Source: Antedon bifida (Eukaryota > Echinodermata > Crinoidea > Comatulida > Antedonidae). Taken from it: a stretch of DNA of 64,000 nt. Of this stretch, positions 1 through 15,200 are shown piece by piece. The notes beneath the pieces are model-generated. The model worked only from the letters and a program-made list of their open reading frames with translations. It was not told the origin of the DNA and searched no databases. Location: the NCBI GenBank assembly GCA_963402885.1, contig OY727094.1, forward strand, positions 8,248,501-8,312,500, given 5' to 3'. The number at the start of each line of letters is the position of its first letter. The stretch's first letter is position 1. The position numbers and the translations under genes are program-made.

Positions 1-218
1 GTTACCAGCTGAATCTGATACATTGTACTGGACTGTTGTGTTCCCAATTCCAAACATATTATCACCAGAAGTGTAGTCTGCTACTGGTACAGGAGTCTCT
101 CCAGAGTTATCAGTAGCTGTTGGTTCTATCCATGTGACATTGATTACAAATGCCTCACCAGTTGTTGTGTTAACAATCATACTAATTGGACAACCCATAA
201 TATCTGGAGCTTCGGGAT
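1..218 (-). CDS. HYR gene exon 43, class b HYR domain (cut by window edge)
   Basis: Acceptor at 219-220; DPEAPDIMGCP, WIEPTATDNSGE, FGIGNTTVQYNVSDSAGN runs off the window in frame. The gene continues beyond position 1. Confidence 0.88.
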
Positions 219-3200
219 CTAAGAGACGAAGAAAATAAATATAATTTATAATGATTTTAGTTATAATATAATAATACCAAATAGTAGTTAGTAATAAAAT
301 ATACAATACTATTTAGATAATCGAGTTACATTTGATGTATACAGTAGGAAATAGGGGTATACATGCCATGCTTACCAATAACAGTAACAGTAAAGGTGCA
401 TGTTCCTGCATTGCCTGAACTGTCAACTGCATCATATAAAACATCAGTTCTACCAATATCGAATTCATTATTTCCAGGATTGTACTTGGACGTTGGTGTT
501 ATATCTTCATCAGAATTGTCAATTACTATTGGATCAGTCCAGGTAACATTGACTGCTTGATCTGAACCCTCTGCTGTAGTAGTAGTTGTAATATTAGGTG
601 GACAAACCAAGACAGGATCCTCATTGTCTATTTAGTAATACAATGGAAATGAAATACAAGAATTATTAACTATTGAAAATCTTATTACACATTTTTATCA
701 TGCTGGGATTGAACAAACTCTCCAGCACTAGTTGAACACATGAACAAATATTATTATATGTACAAAGTAGGTAACTAAAAAATGGTTAGTGTAGTACTGA
801 CGTATTTAGTACAAATAATGCTGAAATTCATTAATAGTAATATTATATATTCCATATAAATAAACAATTTGGCAGTGAAACAAGTAATTTAACAAATACA
901 AAAATAGGTGTATATTATGTCACCATATTAAAAAGAGAAACACTGAAAATCAGGGTAACAATTACAAAAAAATATGATAATTTGTCATATTTTATTATAT
1001 TATACATCAAAATAAATAAGAATGTTTATGTTGTACAGAGCGGCACACGTAAGTTTCATAATGTAAATAAATATAGACCATTTTCTGTTTAGTACTCTGT
1101 GTTTGTACATAACAACCAAAAAAGAAAAAAAAGTCGTTTTGACTGATTGGGCTACCCTGGTTTTATTGGTAACAGTTACACAATTATTCACAATTACATT
1201 TACGATATTTAATAGTATAACAATGAACTAAAATTCGTCCTGAATTGTTCAAATTTAAAAGATATATAATTTACCTTCAACCTTGAGGCCAAAGACACAG
1301 GTGTCACTATTACCAGAAGGATCAGTTGCTGTAAAAGTGATTGTGTGAGTACCGATTGGTATCATGTCACCTGACTCAAAAGATAACGACATTACAGTCA
1401 CAAGTCCACCACTATTGTCACTTGTCACAAGAGGATCCCAGGTGACAGTAGCATTTGGACTTCCTATATCTGTGCTGATTTGTACTAGTCCATACCCTTC
1501 TCCGATGTAATTGTTTGAAGTGGCATTTGTTGGGCAGTCAATCGTTGGACTTATCTTATCTATTACCGAAAGAAATAACAGAAATAAATAAATTACATTT
1601 GACTTAACCACATTACTGTAGCTCAAATGGTAACAAGGCAAACCATTCACTACTTGGCTGGTTAAAAAGAATCATGAACAATGATGGTGCTAATGGAAAA
1701 GCATTCTAATGTATTATATTCAAAAAAATATGTGATGTTAATGTTTTACTTAATATTTCATGTTCTAGTATTATTTATGTTTATTCAGATGATATTCCAC
1801 GGTTTTACAAAAAATATGATAAAAGCTTACTTATATTATAGATTCTCTAAAAATAACTTGAAACCTATAATAATGAATGAGCAACTGTTTGGAAACCACT
1901 TCGTTAAACTAAAAGTGGCATTATTCGTATTAATGACATTGTTAATGAGAACACATTTTTAACATCGCACGAAATACTATTGAAATGTAAAACTGGTTAA
2001 ATGAGTATTTTTGTATTAAGGCAATACCAAATCAGTGGAAACGAATTATTAAGGATACAGATATTTTCGATTGATGATAATAATAAGTTAGTTAAGACTA
2101 AATATGAAATTATTACTAACAAACTAATGTACTCATGGTTTGTGAATGAATATTTCATTATTCTAATGGCACAATGACAACAACATCTTCTTCTTCATAA
2201 GTTTGGCTAGAGCCTTTTAAAGTCTACACAATTTTAGGATAATATGTTACCTCAATATAATGAATTTCAGATTAAGGAACAATACTTTGTTGGAGTTGGA
2301 TTTATGCAGATGCCGTACTGAAAGGTATGATAGGAAATCAACAATCCCGTACTTAGCACTAATCTTATAATTTGCTTTGTTTTTTTATTGTAATCCAACC
2401 GATTTAGCTGTTGCTGCATATTGGAATCTAAATGTGTTTATACCTGAATAAATGAAAAAGAAGTAAAATAAAATCTAATTTTGTCATATAAGGTACACTC
2501 TTACCTTCAACATGGATAACGAAACTGCAGCTATCATTAAAGTTACCAGCTGAATCTGAGACATTGTACTGGACTGTTGTGTTCCCAATTCCAAACATAT
2601 TATCACCAGACGTGTAGTCTGCTACTGGTACAGGAGTCTCTCCAGAGTTATCAGTAGCTGTCGGTTCCATCCATGTAACATTGATTGCAAATGCCTCACC
2701 AGTTGTTGTGTTAACAATCAAATTCATTGGACAATCAATTATTTCAGGTAATTCTGGATCTAAAAATGAGATAATAATAATAATAATAGTAGTCTTTAAT
2801 ATTAGGTTATTCAGTATAGAACTGCTTAGTTTCAGATAACAGAGAATTACTCTCTGCAGCACAAAACTTTACTGCCACCAAGAATAACACTTACAGTGCA
2901 ATACAGTATGCTTGAGCAAGACATGACTTACCTGTAAGGGTAATATTGAATAAACATATGGCTACATTTCCGGAAGGGTCAACAGCAGTATAGTTAACAG
3001 TTGTAACACCAAGATAGAATAAATCTCCTGAATTATGTGTCCTTTCAAAACTTACAACATCATCATTATCTGTAGCTGTAGGCTCTGGAGTCCAGGTAAT
3101 ATTACTGTAATATTTGCCATTATCTGTTATGCTTGCAGTATTGTTTGGACAGTTGGCAATAGCTGGATTTTCAATATCTACACACAAAATGATAAGAGTA

Positions 3201-6200
3201 AATATATCCCATCCCTAAATTATAGCAGGACTGTGTTTGACGAGTATAATCTAAAAACTCAATTTTAAATATTTTAAACAGAAATTCAAAACAAAACAAT
3301 TGTCATTTTAAAACTACTTTATTAAAAAAATAATAAACATACAAGCAAGACTAAATTAGTTTAATTTCTTTTGTAATATTTCAAAGATTCTTTGAAAATC
3401 GTAATTTTTGGAAAACTGAACATCGTGACTGAGCTTTACTTAAATGTGCCAATATGTTTTTTAACCTGACAAATGAGCCGTGCTAAATGTAAAATTATTC
3501 ACCAAGAATCTTAGTATAATTTGAGAAATTAAAATAATTGGTTATTGTAAAACGCGTTAGTGGGTCAACTGATGACGTACTAATTACAAGCAATAGGGAT
3601 TAGTTCGGCTTGTATTATAATTAATCAAGAGGGGTACTTTCGTTATGAATTGCGTCAAGTATGTTGTTTTATCGTATCCCACTAAACTCCTGGTTTTCGC
3701 GAGTAAAATTAAAGCAATACTTATTTATTTAATTCAAGGTATTTAAAACATTATATGTCTTTAAAATATTAATTAATTAAAAGAAAATGAATAACGGAAA
3801 CAGAAACATACCTACAACCAAAATTGTAAAGTTACAACTGTTTTGGTTTCCTGATGTATCATAGATTATATAAATAATATAATTTTCTCCGATGGTAAAG
3901 TCTTGACCTGGTGCAAAATTAGGTGTTGATCTCTCTGCATCTACTAAAATGTTGTCAGAGTTACGTGGCTCCATCCATGTGTATGGTGCAAAGTTTTCAC
4001 CATGTGTGTTGTTGATATAAACAGTTGAGTTATCACATTCAAAGAAGAAAGGAGGTTCTTCGTCTGTAATAAAATATTAATAATATATAATAATGTATAA
4101 TATTAATAAAGGAATAAACAGATATGAGTTGCAAACAGTTATGGTCATGTTAATGGCATTACATCAATATGTTTTTGATTAATACAGACTAGATTATTAC
4201 TATTGATCAATGTGAGCATAATACAGCTTTACCACGTTGAAACACCGGTTCTCGTCAGACCACCGAAGTTAAGAAACGTATGGCCTGGTTAGAGCGTGGA
4301 TGGGAATATAGTGCTGTATATGGAGCTGGTGTCCCATTAGGCATTTGAAATTAGCACTGTTGACTCAGTAGTATCTGACATATTGGCACAGGTCTTTCAA
4401 TGTGAGCACTGGACGAGAGAAGCCCTTGATCAATGTTAGGACCAATTAAGGTGCTTTAAACAGTCCTGGCTTAGTTTCATCCATCATTTACTTTATATAT
4501 AAATATACTAACATTCACCAAAGAAAATTAATGTTTGTAGGGTATGGTAAATGTTTGTTCGAATGATATAAGTTATTGTAATATATATATATGATTATTT
4601 ATTTTTAATTAATTCTTACCCACAACTTTTACTAAAAATGAACATATCGCAACATTGCCTGCTGCATCTTGTGCAACATATGTCACATTCATGTCATAAT
4701 TAGAAGATATATTGAAATATACTGGAGATCCAGGGAAGCTGTTGTTTGTAACCATGACAACACCTATATTATCAGTTGCTAATGGAATTGTCCAGCTCAC
4801 AGTTGCAAACATTTCCCCAATGGGTCTGTTTCCGGGTGGAGGATCAGTTGGTACCTCCAAAGGACTGGATGGGCATGTACCATTAAAAGATGGTGTCTCC
4901 AAATCTATAACAACAATACACAAAAGATAGAATGAGTACTAATATGCATTTTGAGAGGACAATGTGTTGGGTACCGAGGGTGTCCCATTAATAGAGGATC
5001 TACTGTATTACCTTTTTAAAATGTTATGCTAATTTGCTGAGTTTAAATTATTGTATATCCTGATTCTCCTTTGAAAGTTTTATTTGAAAGGTAAAACTAG
5101 ATAACATTTGACATATTCACATTACTTTAGCTCAAGTTTAATTTCTTCTTTTCTTACCTTTAACATTGACAACAAACCTACAGCTACCATTAAAGTTACC
5201 AGCTGAATCTGAGACATTGTACTGGACTGTTGTGTTACCAATTGGAAACACATTATCACCATAAGTGTAGTCTGCTACTGGTACAAGAGTCTCTCCAGAG
5301 TTATCAGTAGCTGTCGGTTCAACCCATGTGACATTGATTGCAAATGCCTCACCAGATGTTGTGTTTACAGTCATATCAATTGGACAATTGATAATATCTG
5401 GAGCTTCTTGATCTGCGGAATAAACATATTATTGTTGTTGTTTAACATATTAAATCTATTCAATTAGCAATACATGCCATGGTCGGTAAGCCCACTTAAG
5501 TCAAATCTGGAAGAGATATAATGGGTTATAATATGAACAGTTAATTTGTTTCTATATGAATAGGCATATTATAAGCTGTTATTAAAATAAATACATTTTA
5601 TGAATAGTCATGACGCAAATATTGCTTCGGAGTAATTCAGCAAACTACTTGTAATCTGCTGTTTCTTTCCGTCATTATTTTTTTCTAGTTTAGCATCTCT
5701 CCTTTCCCTGGTGGTCAATTAGTTTCTTTCCATGTACAGTATCTATCTTTACTTTTCTGAATATTTTTTCCATTACAACCTGCTTGTATGCTCCTTTTCA
5801 AATGTAGTGCCACTTTCCCTTTCAAATGTAGTGCCATGTTCCAAGTCCGTTGTATAGCATGGCATGTAATGCCTTTCTTTTCCAAAGTTGTTACGGTTGC
5901 AGTATTCTTTCGTTGGCTTACGACTTATCTTACAAAATTATAATTCTCCTAATTATGTTCAATGTTTTCCTTTGTTGCTGTTATCAAAGGGTATGTAGAA
6001 CTTACCGCCACATGGTGGGAACTCAAGTGATGACGTCACGTTAGTTTCACAAGGTAAAAGAGAATCTGAAAATGGAAATGTTCATTTAATAACATGTGGT
6101 AATTTCACCTATGCTACACTGTATTATAATATACTGTATATATATTCTATATGACACATAATAGGCACAAATCAGCACTGTAAGCGTATGCATCAGGTCA

Positions 6201-9200
6201 TAGAATGGCATACATCAACGTTTTGCGCTTGTATATTAACGTACGTGCATGTTGCGTTTGCTTGGGTTTTTTTAATAATTGTCAGTAAATTTATCTTTTA
6301 TCACAATTATCACCAATAATTCGTCAAAGTGACGAATTAAATTCTAGTTTCAAATTAGTAGTGTTACTATATATATTCTGCAGATGAGTATAAAACAAAG
6401 CATTTCAGGTGTTATACAAAGTAAACAAAAAGCAGGTTAAACATAACGAACTTCAATATGCACTATACACTAATGTAAATTAGTCATAATATAGAATGGC
6501 TCTCATTATATTTACCTATAATAAATAAGGTAGTTTTTAAATAATGGTTACATTTCCATCTCTTTTCTATTATACGATTTGAAACTGTAGTTTGAAGAAG
6601 GTGACAGTATGTCAACGAAACGTAATATTTATACCGATTGTGTGTGTATTTGCTTCAACAAAAAAACAATAATTTTCCAGTTAATTATATTCGGAACCAG
6701 ATGAATTAATTTAAAAGTACTATATTCTTACCTGTACAATATCCAATTAAGGTACCAGGAGTGTCAACGAAATAATGAACAAAATATAGATCATTGTTTA
6801 CAGTTGAACAAGCAAAAAGGAAAATTGGAACAGTGAGGGCACATGGATCTCCACTGACATCTATGCAGCCAGTAACACTTTTGATTGGATCTCCAAGTTC
6901 TGGATATGTATCTATAGAATTGGTTCGATGAAAGAATCATTATTGTCATTTATTTCATTAGATCTATATACCGCTCTTTTAAAAAATACTAATACATACT
7001 CAAATGTGCTTTGCATAGTTATACATCTTTATTTAGTCTGTTATGAATAATAATATTTGAAAAGCAGTTAACAAACCATCAATCCAAACTGGGAATAAAG
7101 TTCCACATTTTAAACTTCCTGGTGATGAGGTTGGCATTCTAATATTGATCCTATCACCTTGATTTCTCAGCTTGTACCAGCCATCTACTATAAAATCATC
7201 AGATATTGGAGACTCGGAAGAAAGGTCATATAGAATACTACGTTGCCACTCTGTAATCACAAGATCAGTATCACATGGACCACCTAAGAACATAAATACA
7301 ATCAAAAATATTAAGTAAATCCCAACTGTTAGATGCAATTTTAATTTTTAAAATTAATTCCTTGACTTTGAATCGTCATAATTAAACTACCTTCAACATT
7401 GACAACAAAGCTACAGCTTTCATTGTAGTTTCCAGCAGAATCTGAGACATTGTACTGGACTGTTGTCACCAATTGGATTTATGCAGATGCCGTACTGAAA
7501 GGTATTTTAGGAAATCAACAATCCCGTACTTAGCACTAATCTTATAATTTGCTTTGTTTTATGCTTTGTTTTTTTATTGTAATCCAACCGATTTAGCTGT
7601 TGCTGCATATTGGAATCTAAATGTGTTTATACCTGAATAAATGAAAAAGAAGTAAAATAAAATCTAATTTTGTCATATAAGGTACACTCTTACCTTCAAC
7701 ATGGATAACAAAACTGCAGCTATCATTAAAGTTACCAGCTGAATCTGAGACATTGTACTGGACTGTTGTGTTCCCAATTCCAAACATATTATCACCATAA
7801 GTGTAGTCTGCTACTGGTACAAGAGTCTCTCCAGAGTTATCAGTAGCTGTAGGTTCTATCCATGTGACATTGATTGCAAATGCCTCAACCGTCGTGTTAA
7901 CAATCATATCCATTGGACAATCGATAATATCTGGAGCTTCTTGATCTGTGGGATATACATTGTTTGTTAATATAGTATATATTACTGTGGGTTTATTTGA
8001 GCTGTTGGAGATTGCTTGTTATGTATTGCTTTATTGATATCTAAATATGCAAGGTTCTATTCCCTTTAAAATTAAGCAGTGCCAGTTTTAACTGACTCTT
8101 CTTTGTCATGTAAAATATTTTCTAACAACAAGGTTGTGAATCTTTCTTTGAATCTTGATTATAGCATTCTCTCCATAAGTGTGGCTTATATCTTACAGCC
8201 TCTAACTATTTTTTTTTGTCTTATGTAGGTTCGACCCACTTTTATTTCTTCATCAATAAAATGTTCGTTTACAATGTATTTGCACTTGATAAATGTAATA
8301 TTATAATACAGTACAACTGAAATTAAATAAATTTCAATAAATACCTCTTATATCTTACTCCTATCATATATATAATAGTAAGGAAAGAAAAAAAATGTTT
8401 TCCTCTATTTTATATAATTTTACATTACAGTTAGTGCATCAAGTAAGTAAACCTGATACACTATGCCCCGTTCAATCCTTAACAACATACGTATAATTAA
8501 ATCTTTTGTTTTATAACTCTTTTTATCTCTTTCAGGCAATCAGAAAAAATAGTTATATTTTACTTTACCTAAATATCAATTTTATAAACGTTAATTTTAT
8601 ACCTTGCTAAATTGTTACGGTCCATATCTGACCACATATTTTTTGCCTTTTTTATTAAAAACTCACTGTTGATTATAACTTCTAACTCAGCAGTAAACAT
8701 TAACCATGGACATTTTTTTACAAGACCAAGTCTATGACTGACTTTACTTTTATAAATACAGAAAGTTAAAATGGAAAATATTTCATTAATTTTAACATCA
8801 TATTTTCCAAGTACAATTTTCTCCCATGTAACTTCCTGGGTAAATGCAAAAACATTTTACCCAGCAGTTTTTTACTTCTTTGCATGTAAATAACATATGC
8901 TTTTCGTTTTCAACCTCCTCATTACAATATTCACAATAATTGCAGTTGGACAAATTCCATAATTTTAGCTTACACTTAGTTGGTAAAATTCTATGTAGCA
9001 ACTTAAAATTTTAAAAAGCCACCCTTTTTATGTGTAACATACCCTTAACTTTGTTTTTCCAACATAGATTCCAGTCTATTAAACAATTTTGAAGTTGGTT
9101 TTCCCGTTTATATTGTGTTTTTGGTATGCACGCTTTATATGCTACATCGGTAAAAGTGGAATAGAATTGTTTGACACAATGACAGTTGTATAATTTGAAG

Positions 9201-12200
9201 TAACATTAACATTTTTGTTAATTTGTGCTCCTTTTGCTTCAGATGTATAAATTTGGTTTAGCTTGTTTAATTTGTTATTTAATATCTTTTTATCATAAGC
9301 ACCATCAAGCTCATCGTTTAACTCATACACTTCTTTAATTAATGTATTCTTTCTTATATTTTTTTGGGTTTTCTTATTTACTCCGTATTTACATGAGAAT
9401 TCCTTGATTTTAATTTTCAGGTATTCCCATAAGAGACTTGGATTAACCTTGTTTTAATTTTTTTTAATATTTTCAATAATATTTAAAATGTTTTGTATAA
9501 AATCTTTATTCTCCAAAAAACTATTGTTGAATTTCCAATTTCCAGGTCCTTTTTTTCATGACTATTTATAATTTTCAACGAAATAGCTTGATGGTCTGAA
9601 ACAAGGCCAACAGCCATTAAGTCGCGTGCTACAATGCATAGTGATACCGGACCGACAGACAGACAGACAGACCGACCGACCAACCGACATAGTGAACTAT
9701 ACTGACCGAAATTACTGAACATGTTTAAAAACGTTGAAATGTTTAAAAACATTTATATTTTTTTAATTTACACGTGCGTAGCCTGTCACTTTTGACGTGC
9801 TCGTATAACGTAATTTCGAGTTGAAAAGTAAGTCAAGAAAACAGAAATCGGGCAAAAAGAGTGCGCAATGACATTTAACGCGCAGTGCGCGCGCAAAAAT
9901 CTGCGCACTCATGGCAATTTTGTAAACGCTTAAAATTGCCTGAAACGTACTCTTATTTATCGAAAATAAATTTTGAAAATTTTAAGCGCGCGTATGCATG
10001 CGTTACATTCGCTACGCACGTAATTGTATCGCCATATGATGATTTATGCCCTGAAATTTATGAGTACCAAATTTTATTTAATTGTGATTCATGGTTGTGA
10101 AGATATGATTACAAACGTGATTTCGTTAAATCGTGCGTAGACCGCGTAATTTTTTATTGCGCACCGTGAAAACATAACCACATCGATTCCTGGCCATAAG
10201 TAATATTCTGTGAAAAATTGACTTAGCTAGATTAAACTGATATCAAGATAAGGTCAGAAAGCGATAAAACGCATAGTGATACCGGACCGACAGACAGACA
10301 GACAGACAGACCAACCGACCGCCATAGTAAACTATAGAGTCGCGTCCACGCAACTAAAAACCGAAGGTCTGATATCAGTGTCAATAATATCACCATGTTT
10401 GCATAATACACTAGATATCAGCCATTAATCTAACCGTCTATATGTATTTTTACGTCGCCAAGTAAATTGGGTTTTTGTTTCATGACGTATTCTCCAAATA
10501 TCACAGAGCTTTGATTTATTAATACATTTTTTAAAATTGCAGGAGATTTGTCATAGCTTAGATACAGGCTGTTTCTTTGGTCAGCATTATTCTGTAATAC
10601 ACAGTTCCTGTCAACCCCCATTATAATACTCATCTTTAAAATTGCAAAGATTATCAATTTTCTTGTCAAGCTTCTTTAAAAAAATTGCTCTCTTTATAGT
10701 TTTGGTGCATACTGTATACATTTACAAGATTGATTTGTTTATTCTTAAGTAATATACAAAGTATAATAATTCTTCCATCTTCGTCAGAATATTTATGGTC
10801 ATTAGATAATTTAGGTCTATTCATTTTTTTAGTATACAGTATATTTATATAAAATATTTCTATTATTACAATTTTTTTTATTTTTTTTCTGCATTTTTTG
10901 ACTCACCGCTCACCGTAATCTTCTTTCAATTACTTGTAGCAAAGTTCAGTCTGCGGCAGATGTTTCGATCATGCTTTCTACTTCTTGATCTCCGGTAGCA
11001 GTAGTAGTAGTGGTAAAGTCGGTTATTGGCTCATTCCTTTGCTAGCTTTGTTTGTTTTTTCTGTCGTCGATTCTTGTTCAGGTTTGTCATTTTTTTTTCT
11101 TTTCCCGTTGTTTTACTTTCTTTTTATCCTTCTTTATCTTGTTAGACACGTCTTCAGAGTTGACTGATTTCACTCTGTCGATGGCATCTTTCATGATCAG
11201 CTGAACCTTTCGAACTCAATCAAGCCTACTGTATCTCTAGGTGTAGACGGTTATTTAACAGGTCTTCTAACACGTCAATTACGGTTTGTACATTGCCAGG
11301 TTCATCTTTGTCATCATGATTGAGCTCGGTGGTTTCTTCTGAAATTTCCATAACATTTCTACTGTCTGAATCACCAACAGAGCTGGGTGTTGTGCTATTG
11401 CTCACTATGAGTATTTCTACCTGGTCTTTGCACTTTGCTAAATGCCCAACTTTGTTACAAGTGTAACAAATCACCGACTCAAGCTTCTTTGGACATACAT
11501 TTATTTTATGACCAGTCTCGCCACATCCAAAACATTTCGTTAAATCTTGTTGGTCTTTATGAAAGATTCTCGCATTAAAGTGGTTAATTTTGAGAAACCA
11601 AGGCAAGCTTTTCTTGAATGGCTCTACAAAAAGTATGCGGTCTCTATTCAGAAAGCGGGATAACTTTAAATTCATTCTGAATTTAACGTAGGAAACCTCT
11701 CCAACAATTGTACATCCTAACTTTTTAAGAGAATCTGTTATTTCTTCATTTCGTACCGATAGCGGTATATCTTTCACTAAGATTCTGGTATTGTTTTCGC
11801 CATTAATATATGAGTTTGTATAAAAAACATCAATATGCTTTCTTTTTATGTTTAGACCCGATGTAATGGCTTTTACTCTTTCCGCATGGTCGTCTATATA
11901 AATACGCCATAAGTTCTTGACTTTCTGTGCCCCAATTAGGTGCTCACAATCTATAACATCATTTAATGAATATATATCTGCTTCTTTTAGATAGGCCTCT
12001 TCTTTACTTCTGATTTCGTCATCTTTAACAAAGATTGGCCTGACGTTATAATTACCAACATATTGTGCGGTTTCCATGGTTACGAACGGTAAAGACCGAT
12101 TTAGTAACAACGGTGTTCACTGGAGCGTGACTCTCTTACGATCCGTTGTTACGGTAAACAAAAGGATGTTTATGGGTGTATGATCGTGAACGAATTAACA

Positions 12201-15200
12201 GATCTGCACACTGTGGGTTATGAGGCAGCCTACCTCAAAAAGTACTTCAAAATACGTACCCTGATGCAAAAATGGCAATAACTTTAATAAATCATGGATA
12301 AGCAACTATTCATAAAGTTCGATAAGTACTACAAAAGACAATCAACTTTAGAAAAGACTAAAAATATGCAATTTCAAAGGCAATCGTTTTGAAAGTACTT
12401 GTACGTTTCAAATCAGCCTATCACTATTTGGGAATTTCAGTTGGTTTAATATTGGCTTTGCTTCTATTTGAAATTTCAGCTAATTGGTTTTCTATTGATT
12501 TTACTTTAGTATATATTTTTGTTCGTTGCTCTCCAATGCATTTATAACACCTTTTTTTGTTTCTCTCTTTACGTGAAAGTGTTAAAACAAAAATGTACAG
12601 CGGGCAATTACGAAAGGTATATTAGCACATAAACACATAACATATGAATAAATACAACAATAACATAAAAAATATATGAAGATTATAATTACAAACAAAT
12701 ATTAATATAATTAAAGTATCCCACAGATAAAATATAAAGAAATAAGAAAAAAAAGTAAATATACCTGTAATTTGTACTGTAACATAACATGAGGCCCGAT
12801 TGGCTGTTGGTGAAGCATTGTCAAGGAATGTGTATTCAATTATAGTTTCTCCAATTGAAAATACACCAGTACTTGTAAATGTATAAGAAACAATGTCAAT
12901 AAATCTACTTTGGCTGACTAATGTATAGTTGGTAGAAAATATAGCAACAAGAACATTATCCACAACAGTAATGTTAAAACTGACAGTGCCATTGGGACTT
13001 TCAGGATCAGCCACACCATACGCAATGAAAGGACATGTCGGATTCGGCGGCTCCACATCTAAATATAGAATAAAAGAATACAATAATTTTACTTATTTGT
13101 AAATAAATAATAATCTGCACTTAGGTGCTATATAAATTCAGGATATTACTAATAAAACAACAAATGAATTTTTAAAAAATCAGGTACTGTAAAACAATGT
13201 TGATACTATTATTATTATGTATAGAACTTACTTTAAATACAATGTTTTAAATTGTAAACATTGCTTTAAATATTCAAATTTGATAAGTGTCGAGTTTAAA
13301 TCGTTTTAAATTTGGTGTATGAGAAGTTAATATAATTTCTAAAGTGTTAAAAATTATTATTGAAACACTTATTTTAATTTACCTTCAACCTCGATATAAA
13401 ATTCACAAGTGTCACTATTTCCATAAGGATCAGTTGCTGTAAATGTGATTGTGTGAGTACCAAGTGGTATCATGTCACCAGACTCGAAAGATAACGACAT
13501 TACAGTCACAAGTCCACCACTATTGTCACTTGTCACAGGAAGATCCCATGTGACAGTGGCATTTGGACTTCCTATATCTGTTTCCACATATACTAATCCT
13601 AACCTTTCTCCGATGTAATTGTTTGAAGTGACATTTGTCGGGCAGTCAATCATTGGACTTTCATTATCTACAAAATAAATAACAGGAATAAAAAAAAAAT
13701 AGAATTTGACAAAACCACATTAAGAAAACTATAACTCAAATTTCATTTCCTCCTATAGAAAGCAGTCTTACCTTCAACAGTGATAGCAAAACTGCAGCTA
13801 TCATCAAAGTTACCAGCTAAATCTGAGACATTGTACTGGACTGTTGTGTTGCCAATTGCAAACATATTATCACCAGAAGTGTAGTCTGCTACTGGTACAG
13901 GAGTCTCTCCAGAGTTATCAGTAGCTGTCGGTTCCATCCATGTAACATTGATGGCAAATGCCTCACCAGTTGTTGTGTTAACAATCATATCCATTGGACA
14001 ATATATAATATCTGGTGCTTCATTATCTAAAGACGTAATGAAGAAACTTATTTTATAATTAAATTATTTATAAGGAAATAGGATGGTTGACTTTTCAATC
14101 AAATGAGGCAAATTTGAGTTGAATGCTTATTCAGTGTAAATATTAGAGTAAATAAAAGTATTACAATTATAAATTGTAGGGTAAACATAAACATTTAACA
14201 TAAGAAATGTTATAATAATTGTTATGTTAATAACGTATAAGGCATGTTGCCAGAAAGCCTACCAACAATTAGTACTTCAAGGATTATGTTAACGACGAAC
14301 TTACAAAATGTGTCTGAATTTAGCCTTGATTGTATAACTGATAATAACAATCAAGTAATATTATATAAATGAATAGTCCAAGACGATATTTATAGCAACT
14401 GTTCAAGTTATAACTAGCATCTTTGACTATTTTCTAAAAACATTTCTATATTAATTAATTAAAATACGTCAGAGGAAAGAATGAAAGCCATCTATGCTTA
14501 CCAGTAACTGTAACTGTAAAGGTACATGTTCCTGCATTGCCTGAACTGTCAACTGCATCATATAACACATCAGTTCTACCAATATCAAATTCATTATTTC
14601 CAGGATTGTACTTGGACGTCGGTGTTATATTTTCACCAGAATTGTCATTTACTATTGGGTCAGTCCAGCTCACATTGACCGCTTGATCTGTATATTCTGC
14701 TGTAGTAGTTGTAATGTTAGATGGACAGACCAAGACTGGATCCTCATTATCTATTTAATAATATAACAGGAATAAACAAGGGTTACTGACGCTAAAATCA
14801 AATTACACTTTATAATAGTAAAACCTTGATTTAGTACATACAAAAACAAATTAAAATGATACTATGTTAAAAAAGTCAAATTGACTATTCAGGTATAAGT
14901 GTGTTAAAATTAAGTTTCTGATATTGTTCATTATTATGATGTTTTTATGAGGCCTACAAAAACTTCAATTGTTACACCTCCACTGCAAAATTGCTGGCGA
15001 TAACCATGTTTGTTTTAATGTCGATGATTTCCTGATTATGGTTTTGATGCGCAAGACGGTGGAGCTTTCCAACGATTTCTTGCTGGTAATTACAACCAGC
15101 ATTGCAATTGAAATGTTATGAATATGGTGCACACACCTTAGACAGCGTATTTAAAATTACAAAACAAGTCGAAAGCGCGAATGAAACTTTCGATCTTGTA

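Larger units (their letters stand above)
8400..12180 (-). mobile_element. Tx1-like LINE, copy A, internally deleted
   Basis: Same strand as the host gene, inside the exon 31-32 intron. In element order: ORF1 (11226-12110), basic linker, APE endonuclease remnants (about 10430-10860 and 9480-9620), the region before RT (9200-9330), then the zinc-binding tail (8600-9130). The RT core is deleted near 9200, and an unrelated element interrupts the endonuclease at about 9620-10355. Borders are approximate. Confidence 0.75.

Noticed and set aside
363..560. Plus-strand ORF opposite HYR exon 42
   Set aside because: It is the antisense of a coding exon with clear splice sites and HYR motifs on the minus strand.
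4216..4319. Functional 5S rRNA gene
   Set aside because: Missing the segment before the 3' stem and several paired bases changed; it would not fold as 5S.
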